A stretch of 64,000 nt of DNA, taken from the NCBI RefSeq assembly GCF_002218005.2, contig NZ_AP018679.1, forward strand, positions 558,001 through 622,000, in the 5' to 3' direction. The notes under the pieces are model-generated. The model did not search any database and was not told where the DNA came from. It worked only from the letters and a program-made list of their open reading frames with translations. Shown in pieces: positions 26,299 through 34,727 of this stretch. Both the position numbers and the translations under genes were made by a program. Numbering within the stretch: position 1 is the stretch's first letter; the number at the start of each line of letters is the position of its first letter. The stretch is from Vibrio algivorus (GTDB lineage Bacteria > Pseudomonadota > Gammaproteobacteria > Enterobacterales > Vibrionaceae).

Positions 26299-26457
26299 AT
26301 GCCCACTCTAAGACTTGATGAAAAAAGATGGCGAGAGATTGAAAAAAAAGCCGTTGATATGACTATAAAGACACAAAAACCTGTAACGGTACCAGAAGTA
26401 ATAAAGGCCGTACTAGATAAATGCTTAAAAGAATTGAAACCAGAAGATCTAAAGTAA
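26299..26457 (+). CDS. 52-residue putative ribbon-helix-helix phage regulator, copy 1
   Basis: Starts at ATG 26299 after a strong AAGGAGG ribosome site. Begins MPTLRLDEKRWREIEKKAVD and continues MTIKTQKPVTVPEVIKAVLDKCLKELKPEDLK. A short N-terminal strand followed by two helices separated by a turn fits a small ribbon-helix-helix DNA-binding protein (Arc/MetJ type). It is transcribed away from rep, the position of phage repressors such as RstR in CTX. It should bind the operators in 26171-26263. No sequence relation to RstR is claimed. Confidence 0.7.
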   Translation: MPTLRLDEKRWREIEKKAVDMTIKTQKPVTVPEVIKAVLDKCLKELKPEDLK

Positions 26458-26474
26458 ATTCCGAAATCCGGACA

Positions 26475-26503
26475 AGAGTACACTATTAAAGATAGTGTAC
26501 TCT
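26475..26503. other. Perfect 12-bp hairpin after the regulator gene, copy 1
   Basis: AGAGTACACTAT / ATAGTGTACTCT with a 5-nt loop (26475-26486 and 26492-26503). No T-run follows on the plus strand, so it is either a poor terminator or a phage origin hairpin. Two weaker stems follow: GATGAA / TTCATC at 26601-26618, and CTGGTATGT / ACATACCCAG at 26622-26650 with one bulged base. The whole 26458-26736 stretch has no gene and is the likely non-coding origin region. Confidence 0.5.
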
Positions 26504-26736
26504 CCCTGCCTCCTTGCTCCTCCGCGCTCAGCTTTCGCTTGTGCGTCGCAATCGTCCGGTCGAGATAAAAATCATTTTAAAAGAGAAAAGAATTCTAGAG
26601 GATGAAGGTTTTTTCATCTAACTGGTATGTCATTTTTTTAACATACCCAGCTTTGGTGCGGTTAGTGACGGATGTCCTCCGAGCACTATGAGAATGTAAT
26701 TACTATGCAGTAGCTTTAGAATTCGGGTGGGCTGAT

Positions 26737-26848
26737 AGTTCGCATTACGGCCATTATGCTAAAGGCGCACTTCGTGCGGTCGCCAGTGCTGCGCAATGGT
26801 ACTGACGACCACGCTTTCAACATAATGCCAGACTACGTAATGCGCACT
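26737..26848. other. Folded attP and internal copy1-copy2 junction
   Basis: Two oppositely oriented XerC/XerD-like sites: AGTTCGCATTACGGCCATTA (26737-26756, then TGCTAAA) and its inverted partner around CATAATGCC...CGTAATGCGCACT (26821-26848). The arms pair as GCATTACG with CGTAATGC and CATTATG with CATAATG. A GC-rich stem-loop lies between them. Folding of the ssDNA would make a forked hairpin like CTX attP. The junction between copies is at 26837/26838. Confidence 0.85.
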
Positions 26849-26849
26849 A

Positions 26850-28286
26850 TTAGATTGGTAAAATTGCATCCATATTGGGTAAGTCATTTCTCGATTTATT
26901 TGGTTGCATTGAATTAGCCAGGTCTGTGATTGGATTGTTAACCTGGTCGCCAAAATCATTTGGTGTTTTTCTCATGTCACACGTCAGGAACTTACGAACG
27001 CCAGCTGTATTCATTTCAACTAAACAATAATCTAAAACCTTAAATTGATAACCCATCTTTTCTAGCATTGAGTTATAAACATAAGATTCAGAGCCATCAG
27101 TCATTGTTTGTTTAAATACGATTGTTGGTATCACTTTTGTATCTGTTATTTTCAAACTGATGCCGCCTACATATACATTGGTAACATCAAATGGCCAAAG
27201 TTCAGGAACAGTGTTTACGCTGCGATTATTAAAAAACGGCTCACCACTCTCAGACAAAAGGCGACTATCATGAACATCATCAATCTGTACATTACGTATC
27301 TTAGAATCGGTTTTATCCATTGGTAAAACTTGGTTATTGGTTTGGCCAGTTTGGTTAACGGTTTGATTAGAATTGATATCCTGTGTTGAATCATCAGAAT
27401 TATAACGTTGATACGCATCGATGCCCCCATAAATGACATAAAGAATTGAACAAAGCCCTAGCAACATTACTAAGACAAATTTGAAATTTGATAATGGACT
27501 AGAAGCAAGTCCTGATTTTGTTGTTTTGCCCGTTACTGTTGATTTATAAAGAAGATGAACCGCAAGAGGAACTTTAACCCGTCTACACTCTTCAGGCTTT
27601 GGACTGTTAAAGCTCGTTGCGTTTGGGTCATGTTCATACAATCTAGGTTTGCGCTTTGTGAAAAAAAACGAATCTTTAGATTTATGATGTATGGCAACCT
27701 CAGCACATGAACGAACTTCAGTAGATAACTTTTTAATATTGGGTGTAACGAAAGTAATATCCCAGTTAAAGTGACGGTGTCTTGATATCGATTCTTCAAA
27801 CGTTGGAGGTAATCGAATGAGCCCATTATCATCAAATAAAGTTTCCCCTGAATCATCAATATCAATAGTTGATTCATCTGGTTTATAAGCCTCTAAAACA
27901 CGGTTATAAAAATCTGGATACCAGTCAGGCAAACCCTCTTTAAACTTTTCCAAACCTTGATATGTATTCTTAGCCATATCAAAGCCGACCGTTTTAGAAT
28001 ATATGTCCTGACATTCATCAATGATCATATAAGCGCCCATAGGCATCCAGTTGTAGAAGTTCTGCCACATATAACGGCCAGATTCAGTAAGCGAATAGAT
28101 TTTTATAATTTTGGCTGATGGTGGAAATCGCTCACCTAGACGTTTTTCAATAGTTTCAACACTTTCCATACCTTGTATGTTTGTGACAACAACACGACCA
28201 TTTCTAAGCGCAGGTAGTAAATCAAACCATACAGCGGTAGCTGACTTGTAAGAACCATTGGCACCATGACGAATTTTAACAGCCAT
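26850..28286 (-). CDS. zot: Phage assembly ATPase pI with Zot domain, copy 2
   Basis: 478 residues, same translation as 20537-21973, with intact P-loop HGANGSYKSAT and Walker B. No mutation separates the two copies. Confidence 0.95.
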   Translation of the reverse strand: MAVKIRHGANGSYKSATAVWFDLLPALRNGRVVVTNIQGMESVETIEKRLGERFPPSAKIIKIYSLTESGRYMWQNFYNWMPMGAYMIIDECQDIYSKTVGFDMAKNTYQGLEKFKEGLPDWYPDFYNRVLEAYKPDESTIDIDDSGETLFDDNGLIRLPPTFEESISRHRHFNWDITFVTPNIKKLSTEVRSCAEVAIHHKSKDSFFFTKRKPRLYEHDPNATSFNSPKPEECRRVKVPLAVHLLYKSTVTGKTTKSGLASSPLSNFKFVLVMLLGLCSILYVIYGGIDAYQRYNSDDSTQDINSNQTVNQTGQTNNQVLPMDKTDSKIRNVQIDDVHDSRLLSESGEPFFNNRSVNTVPELWPFDVTNVYVGGISLKITDTKVIPTIVFKQTMTDGSESYVYNSMLEKMGYQFKVLDYCLVEMNTAGVRKFLTCDMRKTPNDFGDQVNNPITDLANSMQPNKSRNDLPNMDAILPI

Positions 28287-28288
28287 AA

Positions 28289-28696
28289 TTAAGACCCCAT
28301 GAAATCTAGAACAAATCGAGTAACCATTGCTTCAACGATTCGGGTTAAACCAACAAAAATTCCATATTGATTCATCAAGCCTTTTTGCTGTGTTGAAAGA
28401 CCTGAAAAAGCATCATTAAGAAGTGAATCGAGGGAAAGATTTTGCATAAGTGAAATAGCTACACCATAAGCAAATTGAATAGATTCAAGCTGTAATTTGA
28501 GCTTAATAATCACGCAATATTCAATGATGTAAGCGAACATTTGTTGAAAAAATGTAGGGGCATAACTGAAAAAATCACCAACATAATCCCCAATATCAAC
28601 AAAATAACCAATGATTGAGTTTTCTTCTTCTGGAGTAGCTGCATAAGTGCCAGACGAAAAAAACAAAAGTAAAAACGGAATAAAAAGGATCTTCAT
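28289..28696 (-). CDS. Minor coat protein pVI-like (DUF2523 family), copy 2
   Basis: 135 residues, identical to 21976-22383; intact signal-like N-terminus and hydrophobic segments. Confidence 0.8.
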   Translation of the reverse strand: MKILFIPFLLLFFSSGTYAATPEEENSIIGYFVDIGDYVGDFFSYAPTFFQQMFAYIIEYCVIIKLKLQLESIQFAYGVAISLMQNLSLDSLLNDAFSGLSTQQKGLMNQYGIFVGLTRIVEAMVTRFVLDFMGS

Positions 28697-28697
28697 C

Positions 28698-30101
28698 TTA
28701 TCGTCTCCTTACGATAATAATTGAAAAGGCAACCAGTGAACAAAGAGCAATGATTGCGGTAGAAATTAAGCTTGAATTATCAGACCAATATGAATTAGAA
28801 GTGCTAACAGTCCCCCATCTACCAGATAGAGTTATATTTTCATCAGAATAAGAACCTCCAGAGAAAGACGGAGCAATGTTTAAGTCAGTTTTAAACTGAT
28901 TTATTTTGTCTTGAATCTGTTGAGTTAAATCATCTTTTTTCTGAGATAACTCGGCGAACTTTGAAGAATCAAAGACAGTAGAAAAATGATTCGATTGGGT
29001 GAAGTCCGGCAAATCTCCAAACGGTGTTTTATTACAGTCTGGGTATTCTGGATTTTTATCACAAAATGATTTATTCATTTCATTTTCTATATTGTCTAAG
29101 TGCTTATTGGTTTGCGTAGTTCCTGAGAGTTGTTGACCAAGTTTCTTATTGATTTCTGTCTGTTGACCAAGTTGAGCTTTATAAAGTTTATTGTTCTGGT
29201 CAGATTTGGAATCATAATTAGTAATAAACTCTTTCATTTTATGATTCATATTTTCAAGGTGTTGATTGGTAATAACCGCTTCTTTGTAAAGTGCATTATC
29301 CCCCTCGGTTAAATTTGGGTTATCGCTAAGACTTGATGAATCTGGATTTTGATTAGGGTCATCCGTGAAAGGTGTATCAGAGTTATTACATAAATCGATA
29401 CCTAATTCACAAGGATTAGGGTTTGAATTTAAATCATCAGGATTAGTAGATTCTTCTGGAATTTCTTCAGGCGGTGTTTCTGGAGGTAAAGCACACTCTT
29501 CATTTTCAGGATTACAAATAGGTGTTTCTGGATTAGTTTCAGATTCACAAGTTAAACCCTGTATGCAATCTTTTTTATCATAATTACATGAAGTACTAAC
29601 ATCAGGTGAATTATTTGACTCATTATCAACACAAGACCAATTAAAAACAGTTTCATAAAAAGAACTATTAGGATTGTTTAATTGACATGAATATTGTTCA
29701 TTTTGAAATTGTTTTTGAATAGATGAATCGGAACAAAAAGTTGGTTCAATCTGACATCGACCATCAGAAGTTTCAACTGGATGAGTAGCAGGACAACCAG
29801 AAAAAGGAGAAAAAGAACCGTCATAGGCTGCTATTCTCACATTAGCAGAAGTAGCTTTGCACCAAATGCCATTCGAAACAACTTGAGGATTATCCAAACA
29901 AAGTTCTGTATCAAGTGAAGATAAATAGGGTAAACATAATGAATGTGGTTTGGATGAAAGATAAGTATCAAAATAAACAGGTTCACTTTTATAAAACGTA
30001 CAACGGGCTTTTAAAATTACTTTATCAACTGTTTCAGCCTTAACGGGAATCGTATAAATATTAGAAAATACAAAAACGAAAAATAATAAAATCCATTTCA
30101 T
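28698..30101 (-). CDS. Adsorption/minor coat protein pIII-like, copy 2
   Basis: 467 residues, identical to 22385-23788, including the cysteine-rich head and the RRR-ending anchor. No diversification between copies, which argues for a recent duplication. Confidence 0.85.
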   Translation of the reverse strand: MKWILLFFVFVFSNIYTIPVKAETVDKVILKARCTFYKSEPVYFDTYLSSKPHSLCLPYLSSLDTELCLDNPQVVSNGIWCKATSANVRIAAYDGSFSPFSGCPATHPVETSDGRCQIEPTFCSDSSIQKQFQNEQYSCQLNNPNSSFYETVFNWSCVDNESNNSPDVSTSCNYDKKDCIQGLTCESETNPETPICNPENEECALPPETPPEEIPEESTNPDDLNSNPNPCELGIDLCNNSDTPFTDDPNQNPDSSSLSDNPNLTEGDNALYKEAVITNQHLENMNHKMKEFITNYDSKSDQNNKLYKAQLGQQTEINKKLGQQLSGTTQTNKHLDNIENEMNKSFCDKNPEYPDCNKTPFGDLPDFTQSNHFSTVFDSSKFAELSQKKDDLTQQIQDKINQFKTDLNIAPSFSGGSYSDENITLSGRWGTVSTSNSYWSDNSSLISTAIIALCSLVAFSIIIVRRR

Positions 30102-30107
30102 AAGATC

Positions 30108-30130
30108 AAAAAAAGGGGCAATTAAGCCCC
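30108..30130 (-). terminator. Phage terminator between coat gene and pIII, copy 2
   Basis: GGGGC / GCCCC stem (30115-30119 and 30126-30130) followed on the minus strand by seven T (30114-30108). Confidence 0.85.
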
Positions 30131-30148
30131 CTCTCCTATAGTTAAAAA

Positions 30149-30241
30149 TTAATGTGTTTGAATGCCTGAAACAAAACCATAAATAAAGCTCATGGAGGAT
30201 GAGATACCAAAAATGATTTCTACAGGCATTGACCCCATCAT
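30149..30241 (-). CDS. 30-residue hydrophobic peptide, pIX/pVII-like candidate, copy 2
   Basis: Second copy of the mini-ORF at 23836-23928, starting with ATGATG immediately after the coat stop. Hydrophobic, 30 residues. Confidence 0.6.
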   Translation of the reverse strand: MMGSMPVEIIFGISSSMSFIYGFVSGIQTH

Positions 30242-30454
30242 TTACTTATTTAACCAACGAATAAGAAGACCCGCACCAAAGCCGATTGCAGCAACCGAAA
30301 TAACGCCAGCAACTACAAGAGTATAGTTTGCAGAAGAATCTGTAACCGCAGCATTAATATCAGTAGCGTAATCAGCAGCGAACGCAGTAGATGAAGCAGC
30401 AATAGAAGAAACTACAGCACCAGTTTTTAGAGCAATGTTTTTAAAAGTTTTCAT
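30242..30454 (-). CDS. Major coat protein pVIII, copy 2
   Basis: 70 residues, identical to 23929-24141; signal peptide ending AFA, hydrophobic helix, RWLNK tail. Confidence 0.92.
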   Translation of the reverse strand: MKTFKNIALKTGAVVSSIAASSTAFAADYATDINAAVTDSSANYTLVVAGVISVAAIGFGAGLLIRWLNK

Positions 30455-30478
30455 ATCAATATCCTATAAATAAAAAAA

Positions 30479-30682
30479 TTAAAGTTTGCTCATCCATCGT
30501 ACGACTCGGCCAGCTCCATGACCAACGACAAACGAAAGTAAAAGATACCCAGAAACTTCCAGATATAGAGCTTTATCAAACACAAGGTTTGTTTGGGGAA
30601 TGTCAGACGGTTCAAGCAAAATATAACCCTGACAAGTGTCATAGGTATCAGTTGTGACCTGACCATCTAACAAACATTTCAT
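30479..30682 (-). CDS. Small single-helix phage protein, copy 2
   Basis: 67 residues, identical to 24166-24369, one transmembrane helix and a basic end. Confidence 0.65.
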   Translation of the reverse strand: MKCLLDGQVTTDTYDTCQGYILLEPSDIPQTNLVFDKALYLEVSGYLLLSFVVGHGAGRVVRWMSKL

Positions 30683-30873
30683 ATATGACTCTCAAAAATT
30701 CCTAGTTCACGAACACGCTTTAAATCAAGGACTTCGTTTGAACCGCAATCTTCACAAGAAATATCACCAATTAAAGAGCAGTCATTATCAGACCTAAATA
30801 ACTGCCAATTGATAGAAGATGAATCACAACAAGTACAAACTAAATCATCATCCTTTAAAGCAAATAAAGTCAT
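30679..30873 (-). CDS. Small four-cysteine, zinc-ribbon-like phage protein, copy 2
   Basis: 64 residues, identical to 24366-24560; CTCC and CEDC pairs intact. Confidence 0.65.
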   Translation of the reverse strand: MTLFALKDDDLVCTCCDSSSINWQLFRSDNDCSLIGDISCEDCGSNEVLDLKRVRELGIFESHI

Positions 30874-31172
30874 TACGAAACCTTACTAAGTTGAGCCTGA
30901 TTTACAGGAACTAATTTTAAGTTACGGTCGAACTCTAAGCGGTCGAACTGTCCAACCTTGAAAGAATCTTGGGTAAAATAATATTTACCCTCAGTGTATG
31001 CAGGTTGCCCTTCCTCAAGTGGAAGACGAAACTCAACAGGGAATTTACCGCCAGTATGAGCGTATGCAACTTGAGAATATAATTTCATCGCAGCTCGTTT
31101 ATCATTTGCAGGCAGTTCGCGAACGTCTACCACTTCATTTTCTTTAAATACTTCGATAATTAATTGATTCAT
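30873..31172 (-). CDS. DUF1293-type phage protein, putative ssDNA-binding protein pV, copy 2
   Basis: 99 residues, identical to 24560-24859. Confidence 0.75.
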   Translation of the reverse strand: MNQLIIEVFKENEVVDVRELPANDKRAAMKLYSQVAYAHTGGKFPVEFRLPLEEGQPAYTEGKYYFTQDSFKVGQFDRLEFDRNLKLVPVNQAQLSKVS

Positions 31173-31183
31173 TTTTTAATTCC

Positions 31184-32479
31184 TTATGCCACTAAGTGGA
31201 TTACATTTTCATCAAAACCATATAAACGGGAAATATCCCCTACTTTCTCTACATAATCAGACGGTCGCTGATTTGCGAAATCTATTTCAATAACTTGAAG
31301 TAATGGAACGACATTATCTTTTCCATTGCCTTGTAAATTCTGTAATTGAGCTTTGGAGAAACCCGCCTTAAGCAAAAGATTTAAATTATCGTAAAAAGTA
31401 CTACTAGAACTAAAGGTATCTTTAACTGCATTGTAACCATCAGATACCAATGAACGATAAAAACGAAAAACTCTATCGGCCTTTGAATATGACATATTTC
31501 CTTTAGGTGTTACTTTTACATAAATTGACTTTAAATTTGTATAAACTTCATCATCATTAAATATATTCATCTTTTGCCCCTTAAGCGCATCTAACAACGG
31601 GCTGTACGCTCTTAACCATATATCTTTAATTAAACAGGATTTGTTTTCTTTTTCATATTTAACTTGATACTTAATAGCATCAATTAATTTTTTAGGTACT
31701 TCAAATTCATCTAAATATCTACGCTTTGCACTAGCTTCAAACCTAACAAGATTGCGAGCATAATTAATTAAAAAAGGGTCACTCATTACATCAATAACTT
31801 TATCGTATTCTTTTGAACCTTTTTCTTTAAGTGAGCGCAATTGATCTAATTGTCTTTTGAATTCAAAATATTTTAAATAAACCTTTCTATCAACATGGCG
31901 TGAATTCTTAGAAAAATATGCGGTAGTCTCATACTCATTACGAACACTAGATCGCATTTGTTTATTTGAAATATTCTTAAGCTGATTAATAACCTGCTTT
32001 GACATATCTTCATTTTTAACACGAGCAGAATAAGTGCAATCGACACAATCCAAAGTAGCGTTTGGGATATCTAGCATGTTATAGAAATCAGAATAAGCAT
32101 TAAGCAAGCACATCATCATTTCAGTTGAACCATTCAAAATTGACGTTGAACCATAAACATTATGGCCCTGAATAATTTTGGCCGGACTCGCTTTTAACTC
32201 TACACAAGCATCACGAAGCGGAGTTCCTTGAAAAATCTTAAACGCCATACCAGTAAAGGAAGTAGCTAAACTCTGATAAGGATGACGCAAGTCAGTAACT
32301 TCAAAACCGTCATTGCGTTCGTTGCCAGTAAAATGAACAGATTTAGCTTCAAGACCTACACCACGAGAAGAACATTCCTTCAAATCAACATAACGAACGC
32401 ACTGACCAGTAGCCGTCTGTTGAGTTTGAAGAAGATATTCTTCTTTAAACGGTATAGAGATTTTAAGCATATCAATCAT
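31184..32479 (-). CDS. Rolling-circle replication initiator (phage II/X family), copy 2
   Basis: 431 residues, identical to 24871-26166. With two intact origins in tandem, nicking in one copy and termination in the next would release a complete hybrid genome, as known for CTX arrays. Confidence 0.85.
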   Translation of the reverse strand: MIDMLKISIPFKEEYLLQTQQTATGQCVRYVDLKECSSRGVGLEAKSVHFTGNERNDGFEVTDLRHPYQSLATSFTGMAFKIFQGTPLRDACVELKASPAKIIQGHNVYGSTSILNGSTEMMMCLLNAYSDFYNMLDIPNATLDCVDCTYSARVKNEDMSKQVINQLKNISNKQMRSSVRNEYETTAYFSKNSRHVDRKVYLKYFEFKRQLDQLRSLKEKGSKEYDKVIDVMSDPFLINYARNLVRFEASAKRRYLDEFEVPKKLIDAIKYQVKYEKENKSCLIKDIWLRAYSPLLDALKGQKMNIFNDDEVYTNLKSIYVKVTPKGNMSYSKADRVFRFYRSLVSDGYNAVKDTFSSSSTFYDNLNLLLKAGFSKAQLQNLQGNGKDNVVPLLQVIEIDFANQRPSDYVEKVGDISRLYGFDENVIHLVA

Positions 32480-32483
32480 AAAG

Positions 32484-32576
32484 GTAACTTTGTCACAAGT
32501 GATTTAGATTATAAATTAATACATCATCACATGTGACAATGCAAGAAAAGATACAAATAACTTGTGATGAAGTTAC
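32484..32576. promoter_or_regulatory. Divergent operator region, copy 2
   Basis: Same 17-bp inverted arms and TCACATGTGA palindrome as in 26171-26263. Confidence 0.7.
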
Positions 32577-32611
32577 AATGTTATGAAGTGACTCGAAATT
32601 AAGGAGGCAAA

Positions 32612-32770
32612 ATGCCCACTCTAAGACTTGATGAAAAAAGATGGCGAGAGATTGAAAAAAAAGCCGTTGATATGACTATAAAGACACAAAAACCTGTAAC
32701 GGTACCAGAAGTAATAAAGGCCGTACTAGATAAATGCTTAAAAGAATTGAAACCAGAAGATCTAAAGTAA
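32612..32770 (+). CDS. 52-residue putative ribbon-helix-helix phage regulator, copy 2
   Basis: Identical to 26299-26457, with the same AAGGAGG ribosome site. Two repressor genes should give a double dose and immunity to superinfection by the same phage (inference). Confidence 0.7.
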   Translation: MPTLRLDEKRWREIEKKAVDMTIKTQKPVTVPEVIKAVLDKCLKELKPEDLK

Positions 32771-32787
32771 ATTCCGAAATCCGGACA

Positions 32788-32816
32788 AGAGTACACTATT
32801 AAAGATAGTGTACTCT
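32788..32816. other. Perfect 12-bp hairpin after the regulator gene, copy 2
   Basis: Second copy of the hairpin at 26475-26503. The stretch 32771-33049 is non-coding as in copy 1. Confidence 0.5.
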
Positions 32817-33049
32817 CCCTGCCTCCTTGCTCCTCCGCGCTCAGCTTTCGCTTGTGCGTCGCAATCGTCCGGTCGAGATAAAAATCATTTTAAAAGAGAA
32901 AAGAATTCTAGAGGATGAAGGTTTTTTCATCTAACTGGTATGTCATTTTTTTAACATACCCAGCTTTGGTGCGGTTAGTGACGGATGTCCTCCGAGCACT
33001 ATGAGAATGTAATTACTATGCAGTAGCTTTAGAATTCGGGTGGGCTGAT

Positions 33050-33161
33050 AGTTCGCATTACGGCCATTATGCTAAAGGCGCACTTCGTGCGGTCGCCAGT
33101 GCTGCGCAATGGTACTGACGACCACGCTTTCAACATAATGCCAGACTACGTAATACGCACT
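33050..33161. other. Right phage junction (attR), folded attP-like arms plus chromosomal XerC arm
   Basis: The attP arms repeat those of 26737-26848, but the final XerC arm is TAATACGCACT (33151-33161) instead of TAATGCGCACT. This one-base difference marks the chromosome side. Joining 20508-20524 to 33151-33161 reconstructs the empty dif site. Confidence 0.9.
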
Positions 33162-33348
33162 AAAGTTGTAGGCGCAAAGTAGTAATATCACCTTTAACAA
33201 AGTTAACATATGGTACTTTCATCTTAGTTTTACTATACCGCCGACAATAGTTTGTAGGTTACTTATCAAGTGGTTGTGGAGATTTTATTGCATGGCGGCC
33301 TATTAGAACGATAACTATAATTTTAATCCATCACCTTTTAGTTACCAC

Positions 33349-33684
33349 CTAATGGCCTGTGCTGATGGTTAAACGTAATAACTTCTCAGGTGTATCATAG
33401 GCTATCTTTTGGTTTTTATACTTCTTCAATTCTTTCTTTGCGGCCTTACATACCAAGCTATTTCCATTAGCTCTAACTCGTTTAAGCTTGGCATATTTTT
33501 GATCTAGGTGATGCATTGATAACATGATCCTACATTCACCTTTTAAGTGTTTAGCGGAATTATCTACGGCTTTCTGTGCTTTTTCCTTGTAAAACTTCGC
33601 AACTTTATACCGTTGGCTATCATCGTAACTAAAGACTGATGGACTAATAATCAGTATACAAAAAAATATGGTGAATGGTTTCAT
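33349..33684 (-). CDS. Secreted stand-alone TolA C-terminal-like domain protein
   Basis: 111 residues: signal peptide (MKPFTIFFCILIISPSVFS) and a single small domain. The pattern resembles the TolA C-terminal domain: KGECRIML about 27 residues before LVCKAAKKELKKYK, i.e. two cysteines at TolA-C spacing with CR and C.AA signatures, then a short C-terminal strand. It lacks the TolA inner-membrane anchor and long helical stalk, so it would be a free periplasmic domain. It lies 188 bases from the right phage junction. Homology is judged by eye and should be tested with a profile search. TolA-C is the usual co-receptor of filamentous-phage pIII, so a decoy or superinfection-blocking role is an inference. 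Confidence 0.6.
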   Translation of the reverse strand: MKPFTIFFCILIISPSVFSYDDSQRYKVAKFYKEKAQKAVDNSAKHLKGECRIMLSMHHLDQKYAKLKRVRANGNSLVCKAAKKELKKYKNQKIAYDTPEKLLRLTISTGH

Positions 33685-33896
33685 AGTTCTAATACCTTGA
33701 TTAATTTATAAAATCAAAGTTTTCACTGTTTCAATACTCATTATCAACTCTATTTCAATAGTTAGTCATGTTAACTTCAGATTTAAGAGGTTATTACATT
33801 TTACGGAAATAATTGCGATAAACCTTCATATTACGGAACTTGTTGTTAAATCAAGGCTCTAAAGTCTCTAACACTTATTTTTAAATTGGAAACTTT

Positions 33897-34658
33897 ATGA
33901 AAAAGCTTATTTTACCTCTTGTACTTGCCACTGTGGCGCATAGTGCTACAGCAGCTAACACAGAAACGTTTACACCAGAACAAGAAGCAAGAATTGGTGA
34001 AATAGCAGCCCAATATCTCGCAGAACACCCTGAGTTTTTAATTAAAGCAAGTCAGAAGTTGCAGCAGAAGCAGTTAGAAGAACAAGCAAGCGCTCAAAAA
34101 TCAGCAGTTATAGCGAATAAAAATGCTTTAATTAACGATAAGACAACCCCTTTTACAGGCCCCAAAAACGCAAAAGTTAATGTTATCGAGTTCTTTGACT
34201 ACCAATGTATTTACTGTTATCGGATCTCTTCAACCATTGAATCTTTGCAGAAGCAATATCCAGATGTACGTTTTATCTTTAAAGAAACCCCCATTTTTGG
34301 TAACCGTTGGGAACCATCAAAATATGCTGCACAAATGGGATTAGAAATCTTTGCCCAAAAAGGCTCTGAGGCATATGAACAATATCATAATGGTATTTAT
34401 GCCAGTGGTTTAAACGAAGGTAAATTAACTAAAGCAGTTGTGAACACTCAAGCCAAAAATGCAGGTGTTTCATTCGATGAGTTTAAACCAACCGAAAGCT
34501 ACCAAAAGAACTTACAACTATTTTCTCAACTTGGTTTTAAAGGTACACCAGCTTTAGTTGTCATGCCAACCGATGGAGCGACAACTGAAAATACTTACGT
34601 AATAAATGGCGCTGATGTGGCTTCATTAACGAATGCAATAAAAACCTTATCTAAATAA
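33897..34658 (+). CDS. DsbA-family thiol:disulfide oxidoreductase (Com1/ScsC-like)
   Basis: 253 residues with a signal peptide (cleavage after SATA). A short helical N-terminal region (residues 25-80) precedes a thioredoxin-fold domain with the active site CIYC (FFDYQCIYCYRI) and a cis-proline loop GTPAL. The N-terminal extension is like that of ScsC/Com1-type and DsbG-like proteins that can oligomerise. It should form or isomerise disulfides in the periplasm. A terminator follows at 34685. Its partner (DsbD/ScsB type) is not in the window. Confidence 0.88.
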   Translation: MKKLILPLVLATVAHSATAANTETFTPEQEARIGEIAAQYLAEHPEFLIKASQKLQQKQLEEQASAQKSAVIANKNALINDKTTPFTGPKNAKVNVIEFFDYQCIYCYRISSTIESLQKQYPDVRFIFKETPIFGNRWEPSKYAAQMGLEIFAQKGSEAYEQYHNGIYASGLNEGKLTKAVVNTQAKNAGVSFDEFKPTESYQKNLQLFSQLGFKGTPALVVMPTDGATTENTYVINGADVASLTNAIKTLSK

Positions 34659-34684
34659 AGAACAAGCCAAATAATGTAATTTGA

Positions 34685-34716
34685 AATAGCGAATTTAACA
34701 CATTCGCTATTTTTAT
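34685..34716 (+). terminator. Terminator after the DsbA-family gene
   Basis: AATAGCGAAT / ATTCGCTATT stem with a 7-nt loop followed by a T-run. Confidence 0.85.
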
Positions 34717-34727
34717 ATGAAACAAAC

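Larger units (their letters stand above)
20525..26837 (-). mobile_element. CTX-like filamentous prophage, copy 1 (6313 bp)
   Basis: First of two head-to-tail units, from the XerC arm at 20525 to TACG at 26837. Gene order on the minus strand is rep, DUF1293/ssDNA-binding-like, two small ORFs, major coat, pIX/pVII-like mini-ORF, terminator, pIII-like, DUF2523/pVI-like, Zot/pI; a regulator gene is divergent on the plus strand. It has no integrase gene and sits in dif, so it uses the host XerC/XerD recombinases. No toxin cargo was seen. Confidence 0.95.
26838..33150 (-). mobile_element. CTX-like filamentous prophage, copy 2 (6313 bp)
   Basis: Second unit in direct tandem with copy 1. All predicted proteins, including those in unused frames, are the same in the two copies, so the DNA is essentially identical. 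The right edge is the TACG/TAATACGCACT boundary with the chromosome at 33150/33151. Confidence 0.95.

Noticed and set aside
33160..33258. Short minus-strand frame ending inside the dif XerC arm (…NFVKGDITTLRLQL, stop TAG)
   Set aside because: Only 32 codons with no start or ribosome site. It could be the tail of a decayed gene, but there is not enough sequence to claim it.
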